32,617 nucleotides of DNA from Streptomyces gardneri (GTDB taxonomy: Bacteria > Actinomycetota > Actinomycetes > Streptomycetales > Streptomycetaceae). Both the position numbers and the translations under genes were made by a program. The notes under the pieces were generated by a model. That model was not told where the DNA came from. It did not search any database and saw only the letters and a list, made by a program, of their open reading frames with translations. Numbering within the stretch: position 1 is the stretch's first letter; each line of letters begins with the position of its first letter. The stretch lies in the NCBI RefSeq assembly GCF_006539185.1, contig NZ_BJMN01000073.1:1-32617 (forward strand), read 5' to 3'. Below are positions 7,746-14,929 of the stretch, piece by piece.

Positions 7746-8201
7746 ATGGACAGTCCTGTGCCGCCGAACTCCTCGCACCCCTCCACGGAGCCCCCGGCGG
7801 AGCCTCGGGTCCGCCGCCGCGACCGTCACGGGCGCGGGATGCGGGGGCCCGTCGCCCCGCCCCAGGTGCCGCTCTCCACGAGTCGGGCCGACACCTTCCG
7901 CGATCTGGTGCTGGACTCGGTCGAGCGCCTCGAACGGCACTGGCCGCAGCTGGCCGACATCGAGTTCCTCGTGATGGAGGTGCCACCGCCCGTCTCGGAG
8001 GAGACGGTGCCGCTCGGCGGTTCGGCGCCCGCCGAGAAGGGCGAGCCCGCCCGGGTCGTCGTCTACCGGCGGCCGGTCGAGATCCGCTCGAAGAGCCGCG
8101 ACGAGCGCGCGCTGCTCGTCCACGAGGTGGTCGTGGAGCAGGTCGCCGAGCTCCTCGGGCTCTCCCCCGAGTCGGTCGACCCCCGGTACGGGCAGGACTG
8201 A
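7746..8201 (+). CDS. Metallopeptidase family protein (zincin-like, degenerate active site)
   Basis: A 151-aa protein of the small actinobacterial metallopeptidase (zincin_1-like) family. After a Pro/Arg-rich N-terminus, the conserved body reads FRDLVLDSVERLERHWPQLADIEFLVMEVPPP (about 55-85) and RVVVYRRPVEIRSKSRDERALLVHEVVVEQVAELLGL (about 105-141). The expected HExxH zinc motif appears as HEVVV followed by EQ, so the second zinc-binding His is missing and catalysis is doubtful. The start may be this ATG or the GTG three bases earlier; TACGCT at 7731-7736 suggests a leaderless or nearly leaderless mRNA. The last codons and the stop fall inside a 22-24 bp tandem repeat that continues downstream. 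Confidence 0.85.
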   Translation: MDSPVPPNSSHPSTEPPAEPRVRRRDRHGRGMRGPVAPPQVPLSTSRADTFRDLVLDSVERLERHWPQLADIEFLVMEVPPPVSEETVPLGGSAPAEKGEPARVVVYRRPVEIRSKSRDERALLVHEVVVEQVAELLGLSPESVDPRYGQD

Positions 8202-8310
8202 CCTCCGGTACGGGCCGGGCCGTCCCCGCGTACGAGCAGGGGCGGACACCACGTACGGGCAGGGACGGACACCACGTACGGGCAGGGCGGACCCCCGCGG
8301 TACGGGGGCG
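8186..8310. repeat. 22-24 bp tandem repeat spanning a gene's stop codon
   Basis: Five successive units begin with GTACGGGC or a near variant, at 8186, 8208, 8230, 8253 and 8276, with a partial sixth at 8300. The units at 8230-8252 and 8253-8275 differ at only two of 23 positions. The first unit contains the last codons and the TGA (8199-8201) of the metallopeptidase-like gene; the rest fill the space to the convergent DUF5719 gene. Confidence 0.85.
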
Positions 8311-8323
8311 CCGCCCGCCCGGC

Positions 8324-9865
8324 TCAGTCTCCGAGGACCTTGAGGTCCTGGCGTGCCGAGGGGACCTCGACCGTGCCCCGGTCGTCGACGAGCGGCTGGA
8401 CCGTGAACATCTGGACGCCGTCCTCCGGCACCGCGAGCGTCCGTGACGCGTACACCTTGCCGCCCGAGACCGGTTCCACGGTGAGCGCGTACGCGCCCTT
8501 GACGCCCCCGGGGACCAGGTCGGTCAGCGCCGTCGTCGTCCCCGCCTTGACGGTGACCGTCTTCGACGTCGGCGTCCCTCCCTGGGAGCCCGCCGAGGCC
8601 GTGACCTTGACCTGGGCGTCGGAGCCGGTCGCCGTGAGGGCGAGCGTCGAGGCCTTGGCGCGGTTGTCCGCCACGGTCGCGCGGGCGGAGATCGCCGCGG
8701 TCGCCGGGAGGAACGCGGTCTCGGCGCTCTCGCCCTTGCCGCGGACCACCTGGAGGGCGGCCACCACCGGGGTCGGCTTCTTCGGGTCGCTCGGGGTGAG
8801 CAGCAGGGAGCCCGCCTGGCCGCGGGTGAGGCCCGGCAGTATGACGGCGGCCGTCATCCCGGACTTCACGTGCAGGGTGCCGCCGCCCGCGCCGGCGGGG
8901 ACGATCGTGCCCGTCGGGGTGGCCAGCTGGATCTTGAGGTCGGCGTCGTCGTCGCCGGGGACGAAGGCCACGAGCCGTACGGAGGTCGCGTCGGCCGGGA
9001 TGCCGGGGAGCACCGCGCTGCTCGCCGGGTCCGCCGCGGCGGCGAGCCAGTCGCTGCCGAGCTTGTCGTCGGCCGCGCCGATCGCCGCGCCGACGCGCCC
9101 GCTGCGGGTGGTGACGTGGACGGTGACGTCCCGCTGGGCGGCCTCGCCGGTGAGGGTGGAGAGCAGGACCGGGACCGTGGAGCGGGGAGGCACCGGGATG
9201 CCCTCGGTGAACTGGGACTTGAGGACGCCCTCGGGGCCGTACAGCTCGATGTCGGCGACGGCTGCCGTGTCGTCCGGGTTGGTGAGGTGGACGTAGTCCT
9301 GGCGCTCCTTGGCGGTGGAGGCCGCCGGGAACCAGAAGTCGGTGTCGGGGGCGCCGCATGTGAGACCGAGGAGGCCGCGGGCGCCGCCCGCCGTGACGAC
9401 GGTGGTCTGCTGGACCGTCCAGCCGGGGGCCAGAGTGCCGGTCGCCGAGCCGGTGAGGGCGGGTGCCGCCGCGCCGTTCGCCTCTGCCGTCACCGGCTTG
9501 CCGGGGGCGGTGACGGTCGCGGGGGCCTTCGGCGCCTTGGACTTCTTGCCGCCGCCCGAGCCGCCGCCGCGGGTCGTCCCGCTCGCCGCCGGCAGCAGCC
9601 GGGCCGTGGGCTGTTCCGCCTTGGTGGAGGCGCCCGCGGTGCTCGTGCCCGCCGAGCCCGCCGGGGTGTACGAGGTGTAGACGGTCTCGGCCACCTCGGA
9701 GGTGCTCGGGACCGGGCAGGCCAGGCCCGCGCGCTCCACCGGCAGGCGGGTGGGGGCCTTGGCCACGGGGGCCGCCGTGCCGTCCTGGGTGGTCAGGCTC
9801 GCGAAGCCGGTGACGGCCGCGAGGGCCGTCGCGACCGCGATCAGGGAGAGGGTCGTGCGCTTCAC
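8324..9865 (-). CDS. DUF5719 family secreted/membrane-anchored protein
   Basis: A 513-aa actinobacterial protein of unknown function. A single N-terminal hydrophobic segment (VKRTTLSLIAVATALAAVTG) acts as signal or anchor, and the rest is extracytoplasmic beta-rich sequence with Ala/Thr/Val repeats. Conserved stretches include YVHLTNPDDTAAVADIELYGPEG, then SLVAFVPGDDDADLKIQLATP-like sequence near the middle, and a C-terminus that ends LKVLGD. The start is the GTG at 9865, which overlaps the stop codon of the upstream glycosyltransferase in a GTGA (9862-9865). Longer in-frame ORFs upstream are shadows of that gene. The overlap implies translational coupling, so DUF5719 probably works with the glycosyltransferase at the membrane. 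Confidence 0.85.
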   Translation of the reverse strand: MKRTTLSLIAVATALAAVTGFASLTTQDGTAAPVAKAPTRLPVERAGLACPVPSTSEVAETVYTSYTPAGSAGTSTAGASTKAEQPTARLLPAASGTTRGGGSGGGKKSKAPKAPATVTAPGKPVTAEANGAAAPALTGSATGTLAPGWTVQQTTVVTAGGARGLLGLTCGAPDTDFWFPAASTAKERQDYVHLTNPDDTAAVADIELYGPEGVLKSQFTEGIPVPPRSTVPVLLSTLTGEAAQRDVTVHVTTRSGRVGAAIGAADDKLGSDWLAAAADPASSAVLPGIPADATSVRLVAFVPGDDDADLKIQLATPTGTIVPAGAGGGTLHVKSGMTAAVILPGLTRGQAGSLLLTPSDPKKPTPVVAALQVVRGKGESAETAFLPATAAISARATVADNRAKASTLALTATGSDAQVKVTASAGSQGGTPTSKTVTVKAGTTTALTDLVPGGVKGAYALTVEPVSGGKVYASRTLAVPEDGVQMFTVQPLVDDRGTVEVPSARQDLKVLGD

Positions 9866-12800
9866 TGGTTGCTGCTCCCGTCGGGACGCTGCTCGGTCTC
9901 GTGGCCCTGGGGGTACTCGTAGCCGTAGGCGTACGGGTCGTACGGCTGCTGCGGCTGCTGCTGCTGCTCGTACGGGGCCTGCGGGTCGTACTGCTGCTGC
10001 TCGTAGCCCTGGACCTCGTACTGCTGGGGCTGCTGCTCGTAGCCCTGCTGGGGGTACGCGTACGGCTGCTGCTGCTGGTACGGGTCCGCCGCGTACTCCT
10101 GGTAGTAGCCCTGGTCCGCGTACGGCTGGGCGTGCGTCGCGTCCTGCGCCCCGCCCTGGTCCTGCGGCTGGGCGGCCTGGGCGTAGGCCGGGTCGTACCC
10201 GGCGCCGTCCCAGGACTGCTCCTGGACGGCCTGCTCCTGCGCCTGGTCCGCGCGCTCGTACGCCTGCTGTTCCGGGATCGGGACCGGGGCCGGGGCGTGC
10301 TCCTGGTCCGGGGACCCGATCGCGGCGCCCTCGGCACCCTCCGCCTCCGCCGCGGCGCGGAGGCGGCGCGCGCGTCGGCCGTCGCCGTCGGTCGCCTGCG
10401 CGGGGATCGCCAGCTCCTCCTCGGGCAGGTCGTCGTCGATCTCGCGGCGGCGGCCCGGCAGGGCGAGGACGAGCAGGACGACGGCGAGGCCGACCTGGGT
10501 CCAGGTCCACACGGTGCGGGTGAGCGGCTGGTCGTAGGTGAGGTCGAGGCGGCCGCCCTGGGCGGGGAGCTCGAAGCCCTGGGCCCAGCCGTCGACGGTG
10601 GTCCTCGTCAGCTCCTTGCCGTCGAGGGTCGCGGTCCAGCCCTCGTCCGCGCGGTCGGCGATCCGCAGGACGCGGCCGGCGGGGCCGGTCGGGATCTCGG
10701 TGTGCGCCTCGACGGGGCCCGCGGCGACGGCGACCGGCTTGGCGGCCCCCTCCTTGGCTCCGTCCTCCGCCTCGGCCTCCGCTCCGGCCTTCGGCGCGGG
10801 CGGGACGATCATGATCCGGGCGATATCGCGGTCCACGCGCCAGAGCGCGCTGCCGTCGAGCTGGCTGAGGCGGCTGAGGCCGGGGGTCGCGTCGAGGACG
10901 CGGCCCATCTGGCGCGGCGCCCCGTCCCGTACGAGGACGTAGCGGATCGCGTAGCCGCTGAGTTCCTGGGTCTGGTCGGCGCCGGAGCCGGCCACGAGGT
11001 GGGCGACGACCTCGTCGAGGCGGGGGTCGGTCTCGGCCGCCTCCGACAGTTCGCCGTCACCGAGGCGGGCGCCGGAGCCGCGGACCAGGGTGTACGTGAC
11101 CTCGCCGGGCGAGGTGCCGCCGAGGACGAGGGTGCGGGGCTGGTCGCGGGTGCCGCTCTCCTCGGCGACGAAGGCCGGGACCTGGACCGGGTCGCGCCTG
11201 GTCAGCGGGCCGTCCGCGCCGCCGATCATCCAGCCCGCGGCGGCGACGGCCGGGCCGACGGCGCAGGCGAGCGCGATGAGGGCCGCGACGGGCTGGCGCC
11301 AGCCGAAGCCGTGGGCCGCGACGCGGGTGCGTCCGCCCTCGGCGCCGATCATGCCCGCGGCGATGAGGGCCGCGCCGTAGACGAGCGTCGCGGGACCGGC
11401 CCAGCCTGTGCCGTCCGCTCCGTTGGAGAGGACCGCGAGGAGCAGCCCCGCGAGGGCTGCCGCCCAGGCCGCGAGGACCGCGAACCTGCGCTCCTCGTGC
11501 AGGAGGCCGGCCAGGGCCGCGAGGACGAGGCCGATCAGGAGGAGGCCGCCTGTCGTGCCGGGTCCGCCCGGGCTCGTCGCGAGCAGGTCGAGCGCGGTGG
11601 CCGTGCCCGTGCGGACGTCGAGACCGGCCTCGCGCAGGAAGGCCGCGGGCTCGGTGAGCAGAGAGAGCGACCAGGGCGCGAGGGCGAGGATCGGGGTGGC
11701 GACCGCCGCGAGGAAGCGGAGCCCGTACGCGGTGATGTCGGAGCGGTGGACGACGAGGACGCCGAGGCCGAGGAGGACCGCGAGCGGCCACACGATCGGG
11801 GTGAACGCCGTCGCGAAGGTCAGCAGGAAGGCGTAGGCCCAGGTCGCGCGCCAGCTGCCGCGGTCGGGCCGGTTGAAGCCGTGGGCCGAGACCGCCGCGC
11901 GGGCGATCAGCGGAAGCAGGATCGCGAGGACCGCCGTGCCGAGCCGGCCGGTCGCGAGGGCGCCGGTCGCCGCCGGCAGGAACGCGTACGCGACGGCGCC
12001 CCAGGCGCGCAGGAGCCGGGACTCGACGATCGGTCGGGCCGCGAAGTACGCGGTGAAGCCCGCCAGCGGGACCGAGCAGACGAGCAGCACGGTCAGCGCT
12101 GTCGAGGTGGAGCCGAGGAACAGCGCGGAGAGCGCGGCCAGTACGGCGAGGTAGGGCGGGGCCGTCTGGGTACCGCCCGTACCGATCGCGTGCCAGGCGT
12201 CGGCGTACTTCGACCAGAGACCGGAGACCGTGTCGGGGGCCGGCAGCAGGGCACCGCCCGCCAGCGAGCCGCCCGCGAAGAGGTTGCGGCAGGCGACGAG
12301 GGAGATGAGGAGCAGGAGGCCGAAGAGGACCGGGCCCGGCTTGCGGGCGATCTTCTTGAGCCGGGCGAACTGCTCGATCTCCAGGAAGTCGGCGTCGTCG
12401 CCGCCGGGTCCCGACTCGACGACGCCGTGCCGGGAGCCACCGGCGTCCGCCTCGGTGCCGCCGACGTTCGCCGCGAGCTGTTCGACGGCCGCGCGGACCG
12501 TCGCGCCGGGCGGCGGGAAGAGCGGGCGGAGTTCGCTCGCCACGACCGCCGCGTTCTTGCGCCGCTTGCGGGCGGCGAGGATCTTCTCGGGCCGCAGGAG
12601 GGTCGCGAGGAGGCCCGTGACCTCGTCGACCGCCTGACCGGGCACCTTGCCGACGAGCGAGGCGAGGGTGCGGACCAGGGTGCTCAGGACGAGTCGTACG
12701 AGGACGTACGGAAGGGCTCTGCCGCGGGTGTTGGCCAGGAGCGCGTAGACGGCGCCCGCCTTGTCGACGCGGTGCGGGCTCGCTGCCGTGCGGCCCGCGC

Positions 12801-13617
12801 AGTCGACCGTGCGGCGCTCGCGGGCGGACGCCTCGGCGTGCCGGAGGACCGCGTCGGGGGCGACGAGGACGCGGTGGCCCGCGGAGTGGGCGCGCCAGCA
12901 GAGGTCGACGTCGTCGCGCATGAGGGGCAGGCGGCGGTCGAAGCCGCCGAGCTCCTCGAAGACGTCGCGGCGGATGAGCATGCCGGCGGTGGAGACGGAG
13001 AGGACGGGGCGGATCTGGTCGTGCTGGCCCTGGTCCTGCTCGCGCCGGTCGAGTCCGGTCCAGCGGCGGCCGCTGTGGGCGATGGAGACGCCGACTTCGA
13101 GGAGCTGCTTCCGGTCGTACCAGCCGCGCAGTTTGGGGCCGATGACGGCGGCGTACGCGTCCGAGTCGGCGACGCGCAGGAGTTCGGTGAGGGCGCCGGG
13201 TTCGGGCGCGCAGTCGTCGTGGAGGAGCCAGAGCCACTGGACCGGTTCGCCGTGCGGGAGTTCGGGGAGGTCGTAGGCGTCGTCGTCCCACGTCCGGCTG
13301 ACGGGGTCCCAGCCGCTGGGGCGCTTCAGGTACGGCAGGTCCTCGGGTCCGAGGGCGGGGGCCGTGCGGGCGGCCTCCTCGACGGCGGTGCCGAAGCCGG
13401 TGCGGCGCGCGAGGTGCAGGACGCGGTCGGCGCCGATGGCGTCGGCGACGAGGCGTGCCGATTCGTCGGCGCTGCCGGTGTCGGCTGCGACCACGTTCTG
13501 CACGGGGCGCTCCTGGGCGAGCAGCCCGGCGAGGGCGTCCGGCAGCCAGCGGGCACCGTCGTGGGTGACGAGCACGGCGGTGACGACGTGTCGCGGAAAC
13601 TCAGGAGTTGAGGACAT
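9862..13617 (-). CDS. Large membrane glycosyltransferase (GT2 domain plus multi-helix region and Gln/Tyr-rich tail)
   Basis: A 1251-aa protein. Residues 1-280 are a GT2 domain: HVVTAVLVTHDGARWLPDAL, AADTGSADES, the metal motif WLLHDDCAPEPGAL, and the acceptor-site MRDDVDLCWRAHSAGH. After a charged linker, residues about 430-790 hold many membrane helices (for example GPVLFGLLLLISLVACRN), followed by an extracytoplasmic part (about 800-1030) and a last helix near 1036-1056 (VGLAVVLLVLALPGRRR). Residues about 1110-1251 are Gln/Tyr/Pro-rich. It probably transfers a sugar from a nucleotide donor to a lipid or wall glycan; donor and acceptor are unknown. The ATG at 13617 has GGAGGG 12 nt upstream. 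It lies downstream of whiB, separated by a strong hairpin, and overlaps DUF5719. Confidence 0.88.
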   Translation of the reverse strand: MSSTPEFPRHVVTAVLVTHDGARWLPDALAGLLAQERPVQNVVAADTGSADESARLVADAIGADRVLHLARRTGFGTAVEEAARTAPALGPEDLPYLKRPSGWDPVSRTWDDDAYDLPELPHGEPVQWLWLLHDDCAPEPGALTELLRVADSDAYAAVIGPKLRGWYDRKQLLEVGVSIAHSGRRWTGLDRREQDQGQHDQIRPVLSVSTAGMLIRRDVFEELGGFDRRLPLMRDDVDLCWRAHSAGHRVLVAPDAVLRHAEASARERRTVDCAGRTAASPHRVDKAGAVYALLANTRGRALPYVLVRLVLSTLVRTLASLVGKVPGQAVDEVTGLLATLLRPEKILAARKRRKNAAVVASELRPLFPPPGATVRAAVEQLAANVGGTEADAGGSRHGVVESGPGGDDADFLEIEQFARLKKIARKPGPVLFGLLLLISLVACRNLFAGGSLAGGALLPAPDTVSGLWSKYADAWHAIGTGGTQTAPPYLAVLAALSALFLGSTSTALTVLLVCSVPLAGFTAYFAARPIVESRLLRAWGAVAYAFLPAATGALATGRLGTAVLAILLPLIARAAVSAHGFNRPDRGSWRATWAYAFLLTFATAFTPIVWPLAVLLGLGVLVVHRSDITAYGLRFLAAVATPILALAPWSLSLLTEPAAFLREAGLDVRTGTATALDLLATSPGGPGTTGGLLLIGLVLAALAGLLHEERRFAVLAAWAAALAGLLLAVLSNGADGTGWAGPATLVYGAALIAAGMIGAEGGRTRVAAHGFGWRQPVAALIALACAVGPAVAAAGWMIGGADGPLTRRDPVQVPAFVAEESGTRDQPRTLVLGGTSPGEVTYTLVRGSGARLGDGELSEAAETDPRLDEVVAHLVAGSGADQTQELSGYAIRYVLVRDGAPRQMGRVLDATPGLSRLSQLDGSALWRVDRDIARIMIVPPAPKAGAEAEAEDGAKEGAAKPVAVAAGPVEAHTEIPTGPAGRVLRIADRADEGWTATLDGKELTRTTVDGWAQGFELPAQGGRLDLTYDQPLTRTVWTWTQVGLAVVLLVLALPGRRREIDDDLPEEELAIPAQATDGDGRRARRLRAAAEAEGAEGAAIGSPDQEHAPAPVPIPEQQAYERADQAQEQAVQEQSWDGAGYDPAYAQAAQPQDQGGAQDATHAQPYADQGYYQEYAADPYQQQQPYAYPQQGYEQQPQQYEVQGYEQQQYDPQAPYEQQQQPQQPYDPYAYGYEYPQGHETEQRPDGSSNQ
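9866..10285 (-). repeat. Region coding a Gln/Tyr-rich low-complexity tail
   Basis: Codons for Gln, Tyr, Pro, Ala and Asp dominate the 3' end of the glycosyltransferase gene, in motifs such as YQQQQPYAYPQQGYEQQPQQ and YDPQAPYEQQQQPQQPYDP. On the plus strand this gives runs of ctgctg and cgtac. The tail follows the last membrane helix and a basic GRRR, so it should be cytoplasmic. Confidence 0.8.
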
Positions 13618-13716
13618 CGAGCTACGGGCCCTCCGGCCGGGGTCGCCCGCGGGGGGCGTGGGGTGCGTCTCGGACGGAGGCCCACACTAACGGCTGCGCG
13701 CGGGGCGGTCCGCTCC

Positions 13717-13784
13717 TGTGGACGACGGCCTGTGGACAACGGCGGTGGACAGAGCACGCAGAACGGTCCGCCGCCTGTGGACGG
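13717..13784. promoter_or_regulatory. Cluster of DnaA-box-like 9-mers
   Basis: Read on the minus strand, the 9-mers are TCGTCCACA (13717-13725), TTGTCCACA (13731-13739), CTGTCCACC (13744-13752, one mismatch) and CCGTCCACA (13776-13784). TTGTCCACA is the preferred Streptomyces DnaA box, and the first and last fit its degenerate form YYNTCCACA. All four have the same orientation and the first three are 13-14 bp apart. Binding by DnaA is inference. Confidence 0.45.
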
Positions 13785-13805
13785 AGCACAGGGGGCGGAC
13801 CGTTC
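13761..13805 (-). terminator. Strong hairpin between whiB and the glycosyltransferase gene
   Basis: GAACGGTCCGCCGCCTGTG (13761-13779) pairs with CACAGGGGGCGGACCGTTC (13787-13805), 19 positions with one mismatch, around a 7-nt loop. It stands 168 nt beyond the whiB stop, so it probably ends the whiB transcript. The right-hand rest of this 355-bp gap (13806-13972) is GC-rich and shows nothing else I can name. Confidence 0.7.
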
Positions 13806-13972
13806 GTCATGTCCTGGTGTGCGCGCTTCGGCGCGCGGGGCCCGGAAGGCTTCGGGAGCCGTTCCGTGGCCGGGGTCGGGCGGGTGGCCCGGGGGCCGGT
13901 TCGGGCGCTTGGTCCCGGCCGTGACCGGCGGGACGCCCCTGGGGCGTGCCCGGCCTGATCGGCGAGACGCCC

Positions 13973-14236
13973 TCAGACCGCGGCCTTCTTCAGGCGGCGG
14001 CGCTCGCGCTCGGAGAGGCCGCCCCAGATGCCGAACCGCTCGTCGTTCTGCAGGGCGTATTCGAGGCACTCGGAGCGGACTTCACAGGCGAGGCAGACCT
14101 TCTTGGCCTCGCGGGTCGAGCCGCCCTTCTCGGGGAAGAAGGACTCGGGATCGGTCTGGGCGCACAGCGCGCGCTCCTGCCAGCCGAGTTCCTCGTCCGC
14201 GTCCTCGACCAGCAGTTCCTGGAACAACTCGGTCAT
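13973..14236 (-). CDS. whiB: WhiB, iron-sulfur transcription factor for sporulation septation
   Basis: An 87-aa Wbl protein. The [4Fe-4S] cluster ligands are C25, C48, C51 and C57 (C-x22-C-x2-C-x5-C), followed by the GIWGG turn (69-73) and the basic DNA-binding end SERERRRLKKAAV. The sequence, from ELGWQERALCAQTDPESFF onward, matches my memory of Streptomyces WhiB, the developmental regulator that acts together with WhiA to start sporulation septation. The ATG at 14236 follows GAGGGG by five nt; the frame stays open upstream but that part is not conserved in type. It is transcribed alone from a good promoter at 14310-14338. The neighbouring wall genes fit a role in septation. Confidence 0.95.
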   Translation of the reverse strand: MTELFQELLVEDADEELGWQERALCAQTDPESFFPEKGGSTREAKKVCLACEVRSECLEYALQNDERFGIWGGLSERERRRLKKAAV

Positions 14237-14309
14237 GTGCGCCCCTCGTCTGTTCTGTGCGTCCCCGTGATGTGGCCGTTGCCGAACCCGGCCGAACGAC
14301 ACGAGTGAA

Positions 14310-14338
14310 ATTACAAGTTCGTGCTCTGTGCGAGTCAA
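14310..14338 (-). promoter_or_regulatory. whiB promoter, sigma-HrdB type
   Basis: On the minus strand TTGACT (14338-14333) and TGTAAT (14315-14310) are separated by exactly 17 nt. This is a near-consensus vegetative promoter and would start transcription about 65-70 nt upstream of the whiB ATG. Confidence 0.75.
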
Positions 14339-14689
14339 GCCGAGATCTGCTATTGGGCCTCGTATTCACTCTGCGGAACCAAGCCTATGCGGAAAGTGTT
14401 CAAATCACCAAAAAACGTGACACATGCCACCGGCCTGGCCGTACCGCACAGGCCCCTCGCAAGGAAGGACGTCCGAGACTTGGATCTTGTTGCGATCCAG
14501 CCATGGAAGCGATCCGGATCACATGTCGATCACGGAGAGTGACGGGCGGGCCGAGGGCTCACCACGTGGCGCCGCCATGTTTACGGGCACGGTTGAAGCG
14601 CCATCTCTCCTGGTCCGCACCTGAACAAACCTTTCTCCGGGCACTGTAACCGGATGAGGTGAAACATTACCGCCAAATCGGGCATTGGG
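14339..14689. other. AT-richer intergenic region between the whiB promoter and the cysteine dioxygenase leader
   Basis: This 351-bp stretch has no gene. It is noticeably less GC-rich than its surroundings. It holds an inverted repeat TGGATC (14481-14486) / GATCCA (14494-14499), the palindrome GATCCGGATC (14511-14520), and TCAC-N8-GTGA around an A-tract (14405-14420). These could be regulator sites for whiB, a heavily controlled developmental gene, but I cannot assign any. Confidence 0.4.
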
Positions 14690-14726
14690 TTGACAGTCGG
14701 GTCCCCTTCCCGCCACCTTTGGTGGC
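14690..14726 (+). promoter_or_regulatory. Possible promoter of the cysteine dioxygenase leader
   Basis: TTGACA at 14690-14695 is a perfect -35. No good TAnnnT follows, but CACCTT at 14714-14719 has the right 18-nt spacing and would start the RNA at or next to the ATG of the short ORF (14727). A hairpin GCCACC-TTT-GGTGGC (14712-14726) overlaps this position in the DNA. Confidence 0.4.
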
Positions 14727-14819
14727 ATGCCAGCGACCACTGCGACCGCCGCGACCCACGCCCGTGGGTTCCGCCGCGCTGTCCAGGTCGACTGTTGCTG
14801 TTGTTGTTCCAGCTGTTGA
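14727..14819 (+). CDS. Polycysteine leader peptide upstream of cysteine dioxygenase
   Basis: A 30-codon ORF starts ATG at 14727 (MPATTATAATHARGFRR...) and ends with six Cys among its last eight residues: C23-C27, then Ser-Ser, then C30, directly before TGA. The Cys codons are TGT TGC TGT TGT TGT ... TGT; TGT is a rare codon in this GC-rich genome, which adds to the oddity. No Shine-Dalgarno precedes it, so it may be translated leaderlessly from the TTGACA promoter. It ends 110 nt before the dioxygenase ATG. In mycobacteria, polycysteine-encoding leaderless short ORFs act as cysteine-responsive attenuators of downstream sulfur genes. By analogy this should be a cysteine sensor for the dioxygenase; that role is inference. 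Confidence 0.75.
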   Translation: MPATTATAATHARGFRRAVQVDCCCCCSSC

Positions 14820-14929
14820 TGCCGTAGAGCTCCAGCTTCCTCCCTCCAGCGTCACCCAGCGTCACCTTCGCGTCACCCTTTCTTCGCGACCCCCACCGCT
14901 TCTGTTTCTGCTGAGGAACCTCCCCACCC
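14820..14929 (+). promoter_or_regulatory. Leader RNA between the polycysteine ORF and cysteine dioxygenase
   Basis: It contains three copies of GCGTCACC (14849-14856, 14859-14866, 14870-14877) spaced 10-11 nt, a pyrimidine run TTCCTCCCTCC (14838-14848), and the dioxygenase Shine-Dalgarno GAGGAA (14913-14918). TTCCTC can pair with GAGGAA. Alternatively GTTCC-AGC (14806-14813), at the end of the short ORF, can pair with GCT-GA-GGAAC (14910-14919). These pairings were found by eye and not folded by energy. Confidence 0.4.

Noticed and set aside
5199..8201. 1000-codon plus-strand ORF
   Set aside because: It runs antisense through manB and DUF3499 and only its 3' end is the real metallopeptidase-like gene. 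Composition is Gly/Val/Asp/Arg noise typical of high-GC shadow frames.
9901..13611. 1236-codon plus-strand ORF opposite the glycosyltransferase gene
   Set aside because: It mirrors a real gene with clear GT2 motifs on the other strand; the antisense product has no recognisable domain and a biased Arg/Gly/Asp composition.
14339..14420. BldD operator upstream of whiB
   Set aside because: TCAC-N8-GTGA and other partial matches do not fit the spacing of the BldD consensus closely enough to call.
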